From Actinomycetes bacterium (GTDB lineage: Bacteria > Actinomycetota > Thermoleophilia > BMS3ABIN01): a stretch of 45,452 nucleotides of DNA. Made by a program: the position numbers and the translations under genes. Numbering within the stretch: the stretch's first letter is position 1; each line of letters opens with the position of its first letter. Below the pieces are notes generated by a model. It was not told the DNA's origin, ran no database searches, and was given only the letters and a program-made list of their open reading frames with translations. Below, piece by piece: positions 17,603-25,721 of the stretch. The stretch is taken from assembly GCA_024275795.1 (NCBI GenBank), contig JAJRYJ010000004.1, positions 1-45,452 on the forward strand, given 5' to 3'.

Positions 17603-18074
17603 CGCCGCCTCCCGCGACAGTCGCCCCCAGCCTGCCCAGGGACTCGATGTCCGTCGTGAAAGCCTGTACGACATCCGCCCAGCGGGCTCCCTCGGAGGCG
17701 CTCACCCAGGTGTACTGGAAACGCTCGGGCTCGATGCCGCGCACGGCCAGCATCCGCTTCAGCAGCTCCAGCCGCCGCCGGGCGTAATAGTTGCCGTCGT
17801 TGTAGTGACAGTCGCCGGGGTGGCAGCCGCTGACCAGCACGCCGTCGGCCCCCTCCTGGAAGGCTTTCAGCACCAGCAGCGGGTCCATGCGCCCGGTACA
17901 GGGCAGGCGGATGATACGCACCTGTGACGGCTGCAACATGCGCGAGGTACCAGCCATATCCGCCCCGGCATAGGAACACCAGTTGCAGAGGAAGGCCACC
18001 AGCTTCAGATCGGCCCTGTCTGCGTCTGTCGCGTTCACAGCGCCCCCGTCCGCCCTGTCTGTTTCCCCATTCAA
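17595..18074 (-). CDS. flxD: MvhD-type [2Fe-2S] subunit (FlxD)
   Basis: 159 residues. Conserved MvhD/FlpD cysteines are visible: CNWCSYAGAD at about 30-39, PCTGRMD about 30 residues later, and SGCHPGDCHY. In methanogens MvhD passes electrons from a hydrogenase to HdrA; in Flx-Hdr systems it links the NAD-side subunits to HdrA. It starts at a TTG overlapping the hdrA stop by four bases (TTGA). The protein ends in a Gly tract, and the gene overlaps the GTG of flxC. Confidence 0.87.
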   Translation of the reverse strand: MNGETDRADGGAVNATDADRADLKLVAFLCNWCSYAGADMAGTSRMLQPSQVRIIRLPCTGRMDPLLVLKAFQEGADGVLVSGCHPGDCHYNDGNYYARRRLELLKRMLAVRGIEPERFQYTWVSASEGARWADVVQAFTTDIESLGRLGATVAGGGGG

Positions 18075-20029
18075 CGCAGCACCTCCACCACTTCCGATAT
18101 CAGCTGATTGTCAGTATACCCGCGCAGCGAGACCACTGACGGCGGGCAGGCGACGTTGCAGATGCCGCAGCCCTGGCAGAGCGACTCGATGATGATGGCC
18201 ACCTGGCGCCCGTCGCGCAGTTTCTGCTTCTCGATGGCCTTGTAGGGGCAGACCTCTATGCACTTCCAGCAGCCGATGCAACGCATGTGGTTGACCTCCG
18301 CCACCATGGGGCTGGTCTCCATCTCGTCGCGCGACACCAGGCCGATGACCTTGGCGGCGGCGGCGCTGGCCTGGGCCACCGTGTCGGGAATATCCTTGGG
18401 GCCCTGGCAGGTCCCAGCCAGAAAGATGCCGCCGGTGGTGGTCTCCACCGGGCGCAGCTTCGGATGGCTCTCCGAGAGGAAGTCGAACTGGTCATAGGGG
18501 ATGTTCAGCCGTTGCGCCAGTTCGGCCGCCCCGTCAGAGGCGGTGAAACCGGTGGCCAGCACCACCAGGTCCGCGGCCACCTCCAGCTGCTGCCCCGAGA
18601 GCGTGTCGGCGCCCATCACCATCAGCTTGCCGTCCAGGGGATAGATCTTGCCCACGCGGCCGCGCAGGTATATGGCGCCGGCGTCCCGCTGGGCGCGGCG
18701 GTAGAACTGCTCATAGTCCTTGCCTACGGCGCGCATGTCCATGTAAAAGATGTAAGACTGGGAATCGGGAATATGTTCCTTCGTCAGGATCGCCTGCTTG
18801 GCCAGGTACATGCAGCCGACGTTGCAGCAGAAGGGCCTGCCGATGGATTCGTCCCTGGAGCCCACGCAGGAGATAAAGACTATGTTCCTGGGCTCGGCGC
18901 CGTCGGAGGGCCGCCGGATATGGCCCTCCGTGGGTCCGGACGCCGACAGCATGCGCTCGTACTGCATGGCGGTGATCACATCCGGGTAATGGCCGCCGCC
19001 CAGGTTGGGGTAGGCTGTTTTCCAGTCGAAAAGCTCGTAACCGGTGGCGACGACGATGGCGCCGAACTTGTCCGTGAAGATGCGGTCCTCCTGCTCGTAG
19101 TCGATGGCGTCCGCCGGGCACACCTTCTCGCAGACGCCGCACTTGCCCTTGATGTAGCGGCGGCAGTGTTCCTTCCTCAGGGACGCCACCAGCGGCACCG
19201 CCTGGGGTAAGGGGATGGAGATGGCCTTGGACTCGCCGACACCGGCGTTGAACTCGTCCGGCGCCTTGCTGGGACATTTCTCCACACAGATATAGCAGCC
19301 GGTGCATTTCTCCTCGTCGACGCAGGTGGCCTTCTTGCGGATATCCGCCTCGAAGTTGCCGATATAGCCACGCACCGCCTCCACCTCGGCGTTGACTATC
19401 AGCCTGATGTCCTGGTTGTGCTTAACCTCCACCATGCGCGGCGTCAGGATGCAGGAGGAGCAGTCCAGGGTGGGAAAGGTCTTGTCCAGCCGCGCCATGT
19501 TGCCGCCCAGGGTAGGTTCCCGCTCCACCAGCGTCACGGGGATGCCGGCGTCGGCGATGTCCAGCGCCGCCTGGATGCCGGCGACGCCGCCGCCGATGAC
19601 GAGCACCTCGCTGGTCACCGGCACCTTGCTGGTGAACAGCGGCACCTCTTCACGCACCTTGGCGACGCCCATGGCCATCAGGTCGATGGCCTTCTCCGTG
19701 GCCTCATCCGTGTCGTCGTGAATCCAGGAGCAGTGCTCGCGGATATTGACCATCTCCATCATGAACGGGTTGACGCCGGCCTTGGCCACCGTGCGCCGGA
19801 AGGTAGTCTCATGCATGCGCGGCGAGCAGGCGGCGATCACCACCCGGTCCAGGTTGTGCTTCTGCACCGCCGCCATCACCGTGCGTTGCCCCGGGTCGGA
19901 ACAGGTGTACTGGATGGACTCGGAATGGTAGACGTCGCGCAGCGCCAGGGCGGCGTCCGCCACCTTCTGTGTCATCACCGTGGCGGCGATGTTGGTACCG
20001 CATTCGCAGATGAATACGCCGATGCGCAT
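18071..20029 (-). CDS. hdrA: Heterodisulfide reductase subunit A-like flavoprotein (HdrA)
   Basis: Core flavoprotein of the complex and the site of electron bifurcation in studied HdrA proteins. 652 residues, in the methanogen size range. An N-terminal Fe-S domain (ICECG at 8-11) is followed by the FAD loop GGGVAG at 146-151, the inserted CSSC motif near 190, a first ferredoxin pair (CTGCYICVEKCP at 242-253 and GVCEKVCP), then the thioredoxin-reductase-like remainder and a C-terminal ferredoxin pair (CIGCWKCIEVCP and CQGCGICNVACP). No selenocysteine context is seen. It shares one base with the hdrB stop (TGATG). Confidence 0.95.
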   Translation of the reverse strand: MRIGVFICECGTNIAATVMTQKVADAALALRDVYHSESIQYTCSDPGQRTVMAAVQKHNLDRVVIAACSPRMHETTFRRTVAKAGVNPFMMEMVNIREHCSWIHDDTDEATEKAIDLMAMGVAKVREEVPLFTSKVPVTSEVLVIGGGVAGIQAALDIADAGIPVTLVEREPTLGGNMARLDKTFPTLDCSSCILTPRMVEVKHNQDIRLIVNAEVEAVRGYIGNFEADIRKKATCVDEEKCTGCYICVEKCPSKAPDEFNAGVGESKAISIPLPQAVPLVASLRKEHCRRYIKGKCGVCEKVCPADAIDYEQEDRIFTDKFGAIVVATGYELFDWKTAYPNLGGGHYPDVITAMQYERMLSASGPTEGHIRRPSDGAEPRNIVFISCVGSRDESIGRPFCCNVGCMYLAKQAILTKEHIPDSQSYIFYMDMRAVGKDYEQFYRRAQRDAGAIYLRGRVGKIYPLDGKLMVMGADTLSGQQLEVAADLVVLATGFTASDGAAELAQRLNIPYDQFDFLSESHPKLRPVETTTGGIFLAGTCQGPKDIPDTVAQASAAAAKVIGLVSRDEMETSPMVAEVNHMRCIGCWKCIEVCPYKAIEKQKLRDGRQVAIIIESLCQGCGICNVACPPSVVSLRGYTDNQLISEVVEVLR

Positions 20030-20919
20030 CAGGCGGCCCCCACTTTCCAGCGGTCCAGGTCCGGCGCCACAGCCAGGGCGTCAATGCCCAGTTCCTCCGG
20101 AGGGATGCCCAGCCCGAGGCCGATGGCCTGGCTGAAATAGAGCACCGGCAACCGCAACTCGGTGCCGAAGGCCTTGTTTATCTGCGGCTGCCTCAGATCC
20201 AGGTTCTGGTGGCAGAGCGGGCAGGCCGTCACCAGGGCGTCGAAGCCGGAGGATACCGCCACCTCGATGATGCGCCGGCTGGCGGTCAGCACTATCTCCT
20301 TGCGCGGCAGGCCCATGTAAGAACCACAGCATTCGGTCTTGAAAGCGAAGAAGGGTGTCTCCGCGCCGGTGGCCCCAAGCAGGGGCTCCATGGAACGGGG
20401 GTCCCTGGGGTTGTCGAATTTCAGGATGTCCGCCGGGCGCGTCAGCAGGCAGCCGTAATAGGGGGCCAGCTTCACGCCCTCCAGGCGCCCCTGAGCCTTT
20501 TCGGCCAGCGCTTCGGGCGATATCTCCCGATTGAGCATCTGGACGATGTTGAGCACCTCCGCCTCGTAACGGACCTCCGCTCCCAGCACCTCGCCGGTCT
20601 GTTCCCTCAGTTCCTCGTCGCCGGCCAGCTTGAACTGGGCGGTCTTGAGCCGGTTATAGCAGCCGGCGCAGGGCGCCACCACGGCGTCGTGCGTGGCGCC
20701 GGCGATATGCAGATTGCGCGCCGAGAGCAGCACGCCCAGGGACTCGACCCGGTGGTGCGGCGCCGGCGAAGCCCCGCAGCAGTTCCAGTCGTGTATCTCG
20801 TCCAAGCCGATGCCCAGTGCCGCCGCCACCGCCTGGAAGGAGATGTCGAACTCCATGGAGCTGCTCTTCAGCGAACATCCCGGGTAATACGAATAGCTCT
20901 TGCCTGCAGCGTCACTCAT
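20029..20919 (-). CDS. hdrB: Heterodisulfide reductase subunit B-like (HdrB, CCG domains)
   Basis: Carries the two noncubane [4Fe-4S] clusters that reduce disulfides in the family. 296 residues with two CCG-type cysteine motifs. The first is C15 with NCCGAS (C47/C48) and PCAGCY (C84/C87); the second is YYGCLL, ECCGSYMG and CPLCHQNLD. All expected cysteines seem present, so it should be catalytically able. The natural disulfide is unknown: bacteria without CoM/CoB are thought to use other thiols or a DsrC-like protein. No dsrC is in the window. Confidence 0.94.
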   Translation of the reverse strand: MSDAAGKSYSYYPGCSLKSSSMEFDISFQAVAAALGIGLDEIHDWNCCGASPAPHHRVESLGVLLSARNLHIAGATHDAVVAPCAGCYNRLKTAQFKLAGDEELREQTGEVLGAEVRYEAEVLNIVQMLNREISPEALAEKAQGRLEGVKLAPYYGCLLTRPADILKFDNPRDPRSMEPLLGATGAETPFFAFKTECCGSYMGLPRKEIVLTASRRIIEVAVSSGFDALVTACPLCHQNLDLRQPQINKAFGTELRLPVLYFSQAIGLGLGIPPEELGIDALAVAPDLDRWKVGAA

Positions 20920-20928
20920 TGAAAACGC

Positions 20929-21498
20929 TCATTTCTTTAACCTGGGATAGTTCTTGACCACGCTGAAGATGCGGCGTATCTCGCGCCGGTTCCTGATCCT
21001 GGTGGGGTGGATATGCACCTTCTTCTTGCGCAGGATCAACGGCACCAGCGACATGTCGTTGAACAGCGTGCCGGACTTGACGTTATACCAGAAGAGCAGG
21101 CTCGCCTCGTGCAGCCGTCCGTGGCGGCTGACGTTCCTGAGGAACAGCTTGCGGAAGAGCCTCAGCGCCCGCTCCGGCTCCGGCAGCCCCCGCTCGTCCG
21201 CCATGTTCTTGGCCGTCTCGATGACGTCCGCCACGTCGATGCGCACGGGACAGCGGGAGGAGCAGGTCATGCAATCGTAGCAGAGCTGGGCCGTATGGGA
21301 CGACATCACCTGGTCCACCATGCCCAGCTGCAGCATGCGTATCATCACGTGCGGCGGATAGTCGAAGGCCATGTTGGCGGTACAGGTGGAGGTGCAGGTG
21401 CCGCACTGGTAACAGGCGGCAAGGTTCTGCCCGGTGCGCCGCTCTATCTCGGCCACCAGCTCGCGCCCATCTTCAAGTGTCTTCGTCAGCTCAATCAT
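20929..21498 (-). CDS. hdrC: Heterodisulfide reductase subunit C-like ferredoxin (HdrC)
   Basis: 189 residues. Two complete [4Fe-4S] motifs: C29, C32, C35, C39 (CYQCGTCTSTC) and C73, C76, C79, C83 (CYDCMTCSSRC), which carry electrons to HdrB. The C-terminal half is basic and mainly helical, without membrane segments, so this is the soluble HdrABC type and not HdrDE. The ATG at 21498 has no ribosome binding site (the preceding bases are CCAACGTCCCTC) and overlaps the stop of a small leader ORF as ATGA, suggesting coupled translation. First enzyme gene of the seven-gene operon. Confidence 0.93.
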   Translation of the reverse strand: MIELTKTLEDGRELVAEIERRTGQNLAACYQCGTCTSTCTANMAFDYPPHVMIRMLQLGMVDQVMSSHTAQLCYDCMTCSSRCPVRIDVADVIETAKNMADERGLPEPERALRLFRKLFLRNVSRHGRLHEASLLFWYNVKSGTLFNDMSLVPLILRKKKVHIHPTRIRNRREIRRIFSVVKNYPRLKK

Positions 21499-21590
21499 GA
21501 GGGACGTTGGTTCACAAAGTTCAATAACTCGCCTCCGGTCCGCTTACTCGCCTCCTGAAAAATGAAAACCCGGCGGCGCCAAACCCTCAT
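21495..21590 (-). CDS. Candidate 31-codon leader ORF overlapping hdrC
   Basis: Runs from an ATG at 21590 to a TGA that overlaps the hdrC start codon as ATGA. The predicted peptide starts MRVWRRRVFIF, is strongly basic at the N-terminus and matches nothing I know. Its own ribosome binding site is weak (AGG about eight bases upstream). Support comes from its place in the transcribed leader, the ATGA overlap like those of the other operon genes, and the missing Shine-Dalgarno of hdrC. Inside it, GGAGGCGAGT occurs twice, 17 bases apart. It could be chance. Confidence 0.4.
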   Translation of the reverse strand: MRVWRRRVFIFQEASKRTGGELLNFVNQRPS

Positions 21591-21669
21591 ACCAAACCTG
21601 ACTGAGCCTGCTTCAGATGTAGCCTGGCGGACCGACGAGCTTGTGAAAATTTTCTCAATCTATCGGTAG

Positions 21670-21698
21670 ATTCTAGCAACAGCTTGAGGGGAAGTCAA
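21670..21698 (-). promoter_or_regulatory. Sigma-A promoter of the hdr-flx operon
   Basis: On the minus strand, TTGACT (plus 21693-21698) and TAGAAT (21670-21675) are separated by exactly 17 bases; each differs from consensus by one base. Transcription would start near 21663, giving a leader of about 165 bases before hdrC. The -35 box overlaps the stop codon of the methyltransferase gene upstream. Confidence 0.75.
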
Positions 21699-22372
21699 TG
21701 AAGCGGGGTTTTGCCTTGATCGAGATCCTTTACAGCCAAGAGCTGGAAGGCCGATCCAGGGAAGAAATAGGTGAACTTTGATGATACATCGAAGCCTCTC
21801 CGCCAGAATAGTGTCGGTTTGCATCTGGTCGTGATGACTCTGAATCCACTGATCCCACGCACGCGGAAGCCCTTTTCTCTTAAATCGTCCGCCGTCCAGC
21901 CGGACAAATGCTCCTGAAACTCATTGCCATCACAGGCATCTTTCCGCATAAAGCCGTTGGGGGTAGTAATAATGATTTTCTTCCTTGCCCACTTTTCCAT
22001 CTTTCCCAGGAGCCTTTCCCCCTCTTCCTTCTCCAGGTGCTCCAGGACTTGCGCGCAAAGCACGACATCAAACGACCCCTGCTCGAAAACAACCTCGGTG
22101 ATATCCGCATTCATGTATTGCGAATGAATACTCTTATTCTTGCTTATCTGCAGATAATCATCGAAATTATCAACCCCGAGCGAGTAACGCTGCCCACAGT
22201 ACTGCAGCGGCGAGTTCCAGCCACAACCGAGATCCAGCACAGAGACATCTTTGCCGATTTCCCTTTTTATTTTCTCGATTCCGTGCTGGAAAAACTTCTT
22301 ATGCAATTTTTTTGCGACTTTCATAAAATATACAAAGCGAGTTGTTGGAAACTGAAATCCTGTGACATTCAC
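21695..22372 (-). CDS. Class I SAM-dependent methyltransferase, AT-rich, probably acquired
   Basis: 225 residues from a GTG at 22372 (an internal ATG at 22324 is an alternative). The SAM-binding loop LDLGCGWNSP is at about 46-55, followed by an acidic strand end (LGVDNFDDY) and motif CAQVLEHLEKEEGERLL, typical of the Methyltransf_11/23 group often linked to glycan or lipid modification. The substrate is unknown. Base composition is far more AT-rich than all neighbours, with AAA, ATT and TTT codons common. With its own promoter and no partner genes, this suggests horizontal transfer. Confidence 0.82.
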   Translation of the reverse strand: MNVTGFQFPTTRFVYFMKVAKKLHKKFFQHGIEKIKREIGKDVSVLDLGCGWNSPLQYCGQRYSLGVDNFDDYLQISKNKSIHSQYMNADITEVVFEQGSFDVVLCAQVLEHLEKEEGERLLGKMEKWARKKIIITTPNGFMRKDACDGNEFQEHLSGWTADDLREKGFRVRGISGFRVITTRCKPTLFWRRGFDVSSKFTYFFPGSAFQLLAVKDLDQGKTPLH

Positions 22373-22386
22373 CCGCTTGACATATA

Positions 22387-22415
22387 ATCCTAGTTCAAGT
22401 CTCGTTAGTATTCAA
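22387..22415 (-). promoter_or_regulatory. Promoter of the methyltransferase gene
   Basis: Minus strand TTGAAT (plus 22410-22415), a 17-base spacer, then TAGGAT (22387-22392). Transcription would begin near 22380, only a few bases before the GTG at 22372, so the mRNA would be nearly leaderless, or translation starts at the internal ATG at 22324. Confidence 0.6.
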
Positions 22416-22429
22416 CAGGCGAGAGGGGT

Positions 22430-23497
22430 TCAAGCAGGCGTGTAGTCGTGCCGCCGCTGCACGGCTATACTGCCGGCGGCCTCGATGGCTGCCACAAGCT
22501 CGTCGCGGCCCACCCGGTAGCTGACGCCGGCGGCGGCAACCACATTCTCCTCGATCATGGTGCTGCCCAGGTCGTTGGCGCCGAAGGCCAGCGCCACCTG
22601 CGCCACCTTGAGCCCCTGCGTCACCCACGACGCCTGGACATTCTCGACATTGTCCAGGTAGAGGCGGCTGACGGCCAGGGTCATCAGGTAGTCGATGCCG
22701 CTGGAGCTGGTGGAGCCCTGCATGTCCGTATGCTCGTCCTGGAAGGTCCAGGGAATAAAGGCGCGGAAGCCGCCGGTCTCATCCTGCAGCTCGCGGATGC
22801 GCCGCAGGTGCTCAACGCGGTCGGCGAACGATTCGACGCTGCCGAACATCATCGTCGCCGTCGACCTGAGGCCCGCCTCGTGGGCCCGGTGCATCACGTC
22901 CATCCAGGTGTCGCTGTCGATCTTGCGGGGACTGATCTTCAGGCGCACGCCGTCGGCGAGTATCTCGGCGCCGCCTCCTGGCAGCGAATCCAGACCGGCG
23001 TCGCGCATGCGCCCCAGCGCCTCCGCCACGGATATGCCGCTGACCCCGGCGATGTGGTGTACCTCCGGCGGCGACAGCGAGTGGATGGTAATCTGCGGGA
23101 AACGCCGCTTGATGCCGGCGAAAAGGTCACAGTAATATTCGATGTCGAGCTTCGGATGCAGTCCGCCCTGCATCATGATGCCGGTGCCGCCCAGCGCCAG
23201 CGTCTCCTCGATCTTCCCGTAGATCTCCTCGTCGCTCAGCAGGTAGCCCTCGTCCGAGCCCAGGGGACGGTGGAAGGCGCAGAAGTCGCAGCCGGTGATG
23301 CAGTAGTTGGTGTAGTTGATGTTGCGGTCGATGACGTAGGTGACCACATCGCCGGGAACACTGCGCCGCCGGGCCCGGTCCGCCGCCCGTCCCACCGGCA
23401 GCAGTTCGCGGCTCTCCAGGAGCGCCACGGCTTCCTCGTCTCCCAGGCGCCCGCCGCTGTCCAGCCGGTCGAGAATCTTTCCTACGGCGCCGCTCAT
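22430..23497 (-). CDS. mqnC: Cyclic dehypoxanthinyl futalosine synthase MqnC (radical SAM)
   Basis: Radical-SAM cyclisation step of the futalosine menaquinone pathway. 355 residues, the family length. The CX3CX2C cluster motif is C66, C70, C73 in CITGCDFCAF. Other family stretches are MMQGGLHPKL, HSLSPPEVHHIA, GLDSLPGGGAEIL and TWMDVMHRAHEAG. HRPLG after the cluster and its distance from MqnE place it as MqnC. GAGGAG lies nine bases before the ATG. Follows mqnA by 63 bases. Confidence 0.95.
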   Translation of the reverse strand: MSGAVGKILDRLDSGGRLGDEEAVALLESRELLPVGRAADRARRRSVPGDVVTYVIDRNINYTNYCITGCDFCAFHRPLGSDEGYLLSDEEIYGKIEETLALGGTGIMMQGGLHPKLDIEYYCDLFAGIKRRFPQITIHSLSPPEVHHIAGVSGISVAEALGRMRDAGLDSLPGGGAEILADGVRLKISPRKIDSDTWMDVMHRAHEAGLRSTATMMFGSVESFADRVEHLRRIRELQDETGGFRAFIPWTFQDEHTDMQGSTSSSGIDYLMTLAVSRLYLDNVENVQASWVTQGLKVAQVALAFGANDLGSTMIEENVVAAAGVSYRVGRDELVAAIEAAGSIAVQRRHDYTPA

Positions 23498-23560
23498 GGT
23501 TGCCGGCTCCTCGCTGTCGTCAACAAGCGTCGATAACTCATCCCTGGCCGCTCCTCCCCC

Positions 23561-24529
23561 TCATTCGCCGATGAACTGCAGCCGCGGCTCCGCCCGGGCC
23601 TCGCCGATCTCCACGGCACGGCGGTAGAAGTCCGCCAGGCCCCGCTGGTACTGGCTGGAGAAATCGTAGCGCAGCTTGAGGAAATAGGAACTGAGCAGCT
23701 CGCGGTCGAAGGGATAGATCCTGGAGGCGGCCTCCACGACCTCGTCCCAGTGTCCGCGGCAATAATCGATGGAATAGATCAGGCGGTCCTCCACCTCGCG
23801 GGTCTCATCCGCGCGCGCCTCGAAAAACGGCCGCCGCACCGCCCAGAGGGCGAACACCATGGGCAAGCCGGTTAGCTGCTTCCACTCGGTGCCCAGGTCG
23901 TAACTGCATCCCGCCGCGCCGGCGGAGCCGCCGGGTCCGTCGGCGCCTCCCGGGCTGCCGGCGGCGGTCTCCACAGCGGGCTCCCGGTAAAAGGCTTCCA
24001 GCGCCTGGTCGCCGATGAGCAGGACGGCGTCATGGCGCTCCAGTGCCGCCTCGACGCCGCCCTCAAGGGCGGAATATTCGGGCTCGAGGCCGTATTTCTG
24101 TTTAAGCAGTATCTTCAGCAGCACCACGGAGGTAGCGCTCTGTCCGGTGAGCGCCACGGTAGCGACCTCATCGATGGGCCGGCGGCAGACAAGGCGGATG
24201 CTGTCGACGGCACCGTCCGCCGTGATCGATATCCTCGGGAAGAGCAGCAACTCATCCGCGTGGGAGGCGTACTCGATGGAGGAAACCGGGCTGATGTCGA
24301 GCTCGCCGGCCAGCAGCAGCCGGTTGAGAGTGGTGGGAACTCCGTTGACCAGCTGGAAGCAACCCCAGCCTGCACCCTTCTCCAGACCGTAATAGAGGGG
24401 ATAGCCGTTGAGGAACTCGAAATGACCGATGCGGATGGTGCCCTGGTCCGGCGCCTCCCGCCGCTCCCGGGCCTCTCCCCGGCCCGCCGCCGTCCCCTTG
24501 TCCAGTCCCTGTTGTTCCTCAATCCTCAT
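23561..24529 (-). CDS. mqnA: Chorismate dehydratase MqnA
   Basis: Converts chorismate to 3-enolpyruvyl-benzoate, feeding MqnE. About 322 residues from the ATG at 24529, which overlaps the mqnE stop by 11 bases. The first 30 residues are charged and low in complexity; the periplasmic-binding-like fold then starts with IRIGHFEFLNGYPLYYGL. VPTTLNRLLLAGELDISPVSS, a DAVLLIGDQAL strand and FALWAVRR are typical of MqnA. A Gly/Ala-rich insertion lies after the DQALEAFYREPAV segment. No signal peptide, so it is a cytoplasmic enzyme. Confidence 0.93.
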   Translation of the reverse strand: MRIEEQQGLDKGTAAGRGEARERREAPDQGTIRIGHFEFLNGYPLYYGLEKGAGWGCFQLVNGVPTTLNRLLLAGELDISPVSSIEYASHADELLLFPRISITADGAVDSIRLVCRRPIDEVATVALTGQSATSVVLLKILLKQKYGLEPEYSALEGGVEAALERHDAVLLIGDQALEAFYREPAVETAAGSPGGADGPGGSAGAAGCSYDLGTEWKQLTGLPMVFALWAVRRPFFEARADETREVEDRLIYSIDYCRGHWDEVVEAASRIYPFDRELLSSYFLKLRYDFSSQYQRGLADFYRRAVEIGEARAEPRLQFIGE

Positions 24530-25619
24530 GGCGTCTGACGATGTTGTAAAGTGTGTCCCGCTCCACGGGCACGCGCCCGGCATCGCGTATCAGCCGGATG
24601 AGCTCGCCCTTGGCGATGGCCTCCTCCGTCTCGGCGCCGGCGGCGTGGGTGATCTTCTCTTCCACCACGGTGCCGTCGATGTCGTTCACCCCGAAATGCA
24701 GGGAGATCTGCGCCAGCTTGATGCCGATCATGATCCAGAAAGCCTTGATATTGTCGAAATTGTCCAGCATCAGGCGGCTGACCGCCAGCATCTTCAGGTC
24801 TTCATAACCCGTGGGTCCCGCCAGCTGCTCCAGCTCCGTGTTGTCCGGATGGAAGGAAAGCGGTATAAAACTGCCGAAGCCGCCGGTCTCGTCCTGCAGC
24901 TCCCTGAGCCGCAACAGGTGGTCGATGCGCTCCTCGTATGTCTCGACGTGACCGTAGAGCATGGTGGCGTTGGAGCGGATGCCGGCGCCGTGGGCGGTGC
25001 GCATCACATCCAGCCAGCCCTCGCCGGAGATCTTGCGGCTGCAGACCTGCCCGCGCACGCGCTCGGAGAAGATCTCGGCGCCGCCGCCTGGCATGCTGCC
25101 CAGGCCCGCGTCCTTCAGTTCCAGCAGTACTTCCTCGACCGTCTGCTCCGAGATCCCGGCGAAATATGCTATCTCGCTGGCCGTGAAAGCCTGTATGTGC
25201 ACCTGCGGGTCCAGCCCGTGCAGGGCGCTTATCATCTCCAGGTAATATTCATAGGGAAGAGAGGGATGCTCGCCGCCGACGATATGCAGCTCGGTGATGC
25301 CGTCGTCCAGCGACGCCCGCGCCCGCTCCAGCACCTCGTCCAGGGTCATGGTGTAGGCGCCCTCCTCGCCCTCGACGGCGCTGAAGGCACAGAACTTGCA
25401 GCGGTTGCCGCAGACGTTGGTGTGATTGATGTGGCGGTTGTTGACGAAGTAGACATCATCGCCGGCGGCGCGGTGCCGCGCCAGGTCGGCCATGCTGCCG
25501 ACGCGCAGCAGGTCGTCGCTCTCCAGCAGCGCCAGTCCGTCGGCGGCATCGAGCCGCTCGCCCGCACGGACCTTCTCTTCCACAGTATCGAGCGCCGCCG
25601 CCCGCCTGTCCGTTTTCAT
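24519..25619 (-). CDS. mqnE: Aminodeoxyfutalosine synthase MqnE (radical SAM)
   Basis: Radical-SAM enzyme joining 3-enolpyruvyl-benzoate and SAM to aminodeoxyfutalosine. About 366 residues from the ATG at 25619, which has GGGAGG seven bases upstream; ATGs at 25634 and 25652 are also possible. The cluster motif is C70, C74, C77 (CGNRCKFCAF). HIVGGEHPSLPYEYY, GLGSMPGGGAEIF and FWIMIGIKLAQ match the family. First gene of mqnE-mqnA-mqnC. The other genes of the route (mqnB, mqnD, prenylation) are not in the window. Confidence 0.95.
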   Translation of the reverse strand: MKTDRRAAALDTVEEKVRAGERLDAADGLALLESDDLLRVGSMADLARHRAAGDDVYFVNNRHINHTNVCGNRCKFCAFSAVEGEEGAYTMTLDEVLERARASLDDGITELHIVGGEHPSLPYEYYLEMISALHGLDPQVHIQAFTASEIAYFAGISEQTVEEVLLELKDAGLGSMPGGGAEIFSERVRGQVCSRKISGEGWLDVMRTAHGAGIRSNATMLYGHVETYEERIDHLLRLRELQDETGGFGSFIPLSFHPDNTELEQLAGPTGYEDLKMLAVSRLMLDNFDNIKAFWIMIGIKLAQISLHFGVNDIDGTVVEEKITHAAGAETEEAIAKGELIRLIRDAGRVPVERDTLYNIVRRHED

Positions 25620-25652
25620 CCCGTTGCCTCCCATCGTCCTTCCATTATCCAT

Positions 25653-25721
25653 ATCTCCCTGCCACCATCAGATACATCTCCCGGCCGCAATCAGTTACAT
25701 CTCCTGACCACCATCTGTTCG
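25653..25721. repeat. Three imperfect 23-base tandem repeats before mqnE
   Basis: Units at 25653-25675, 25676-25698 and 25699-25721 each begin ATCTCC on the plus strand; on the minus strand each ends in GGAGAT. The first two differ at about five positions, the third at more. The third unit is inside the 3' end of the M16 peptidase gene and the second holds its stop codon, so the array looks like duplication of the gene's end. Each unit carries a Shine-Dalgarno-like GGAG. The nearby stretch offers several ATG codons to mqnE. Confidence 0.6.

Noticed and set aside
22430..25619. Radical-SAM genes as F420 (CofG/CofH) synthesis enzymes.
   Set aside because: The pair flanks mqnA and carries MqnC and MqnE motifs, so the menaquinone route is the better fit.
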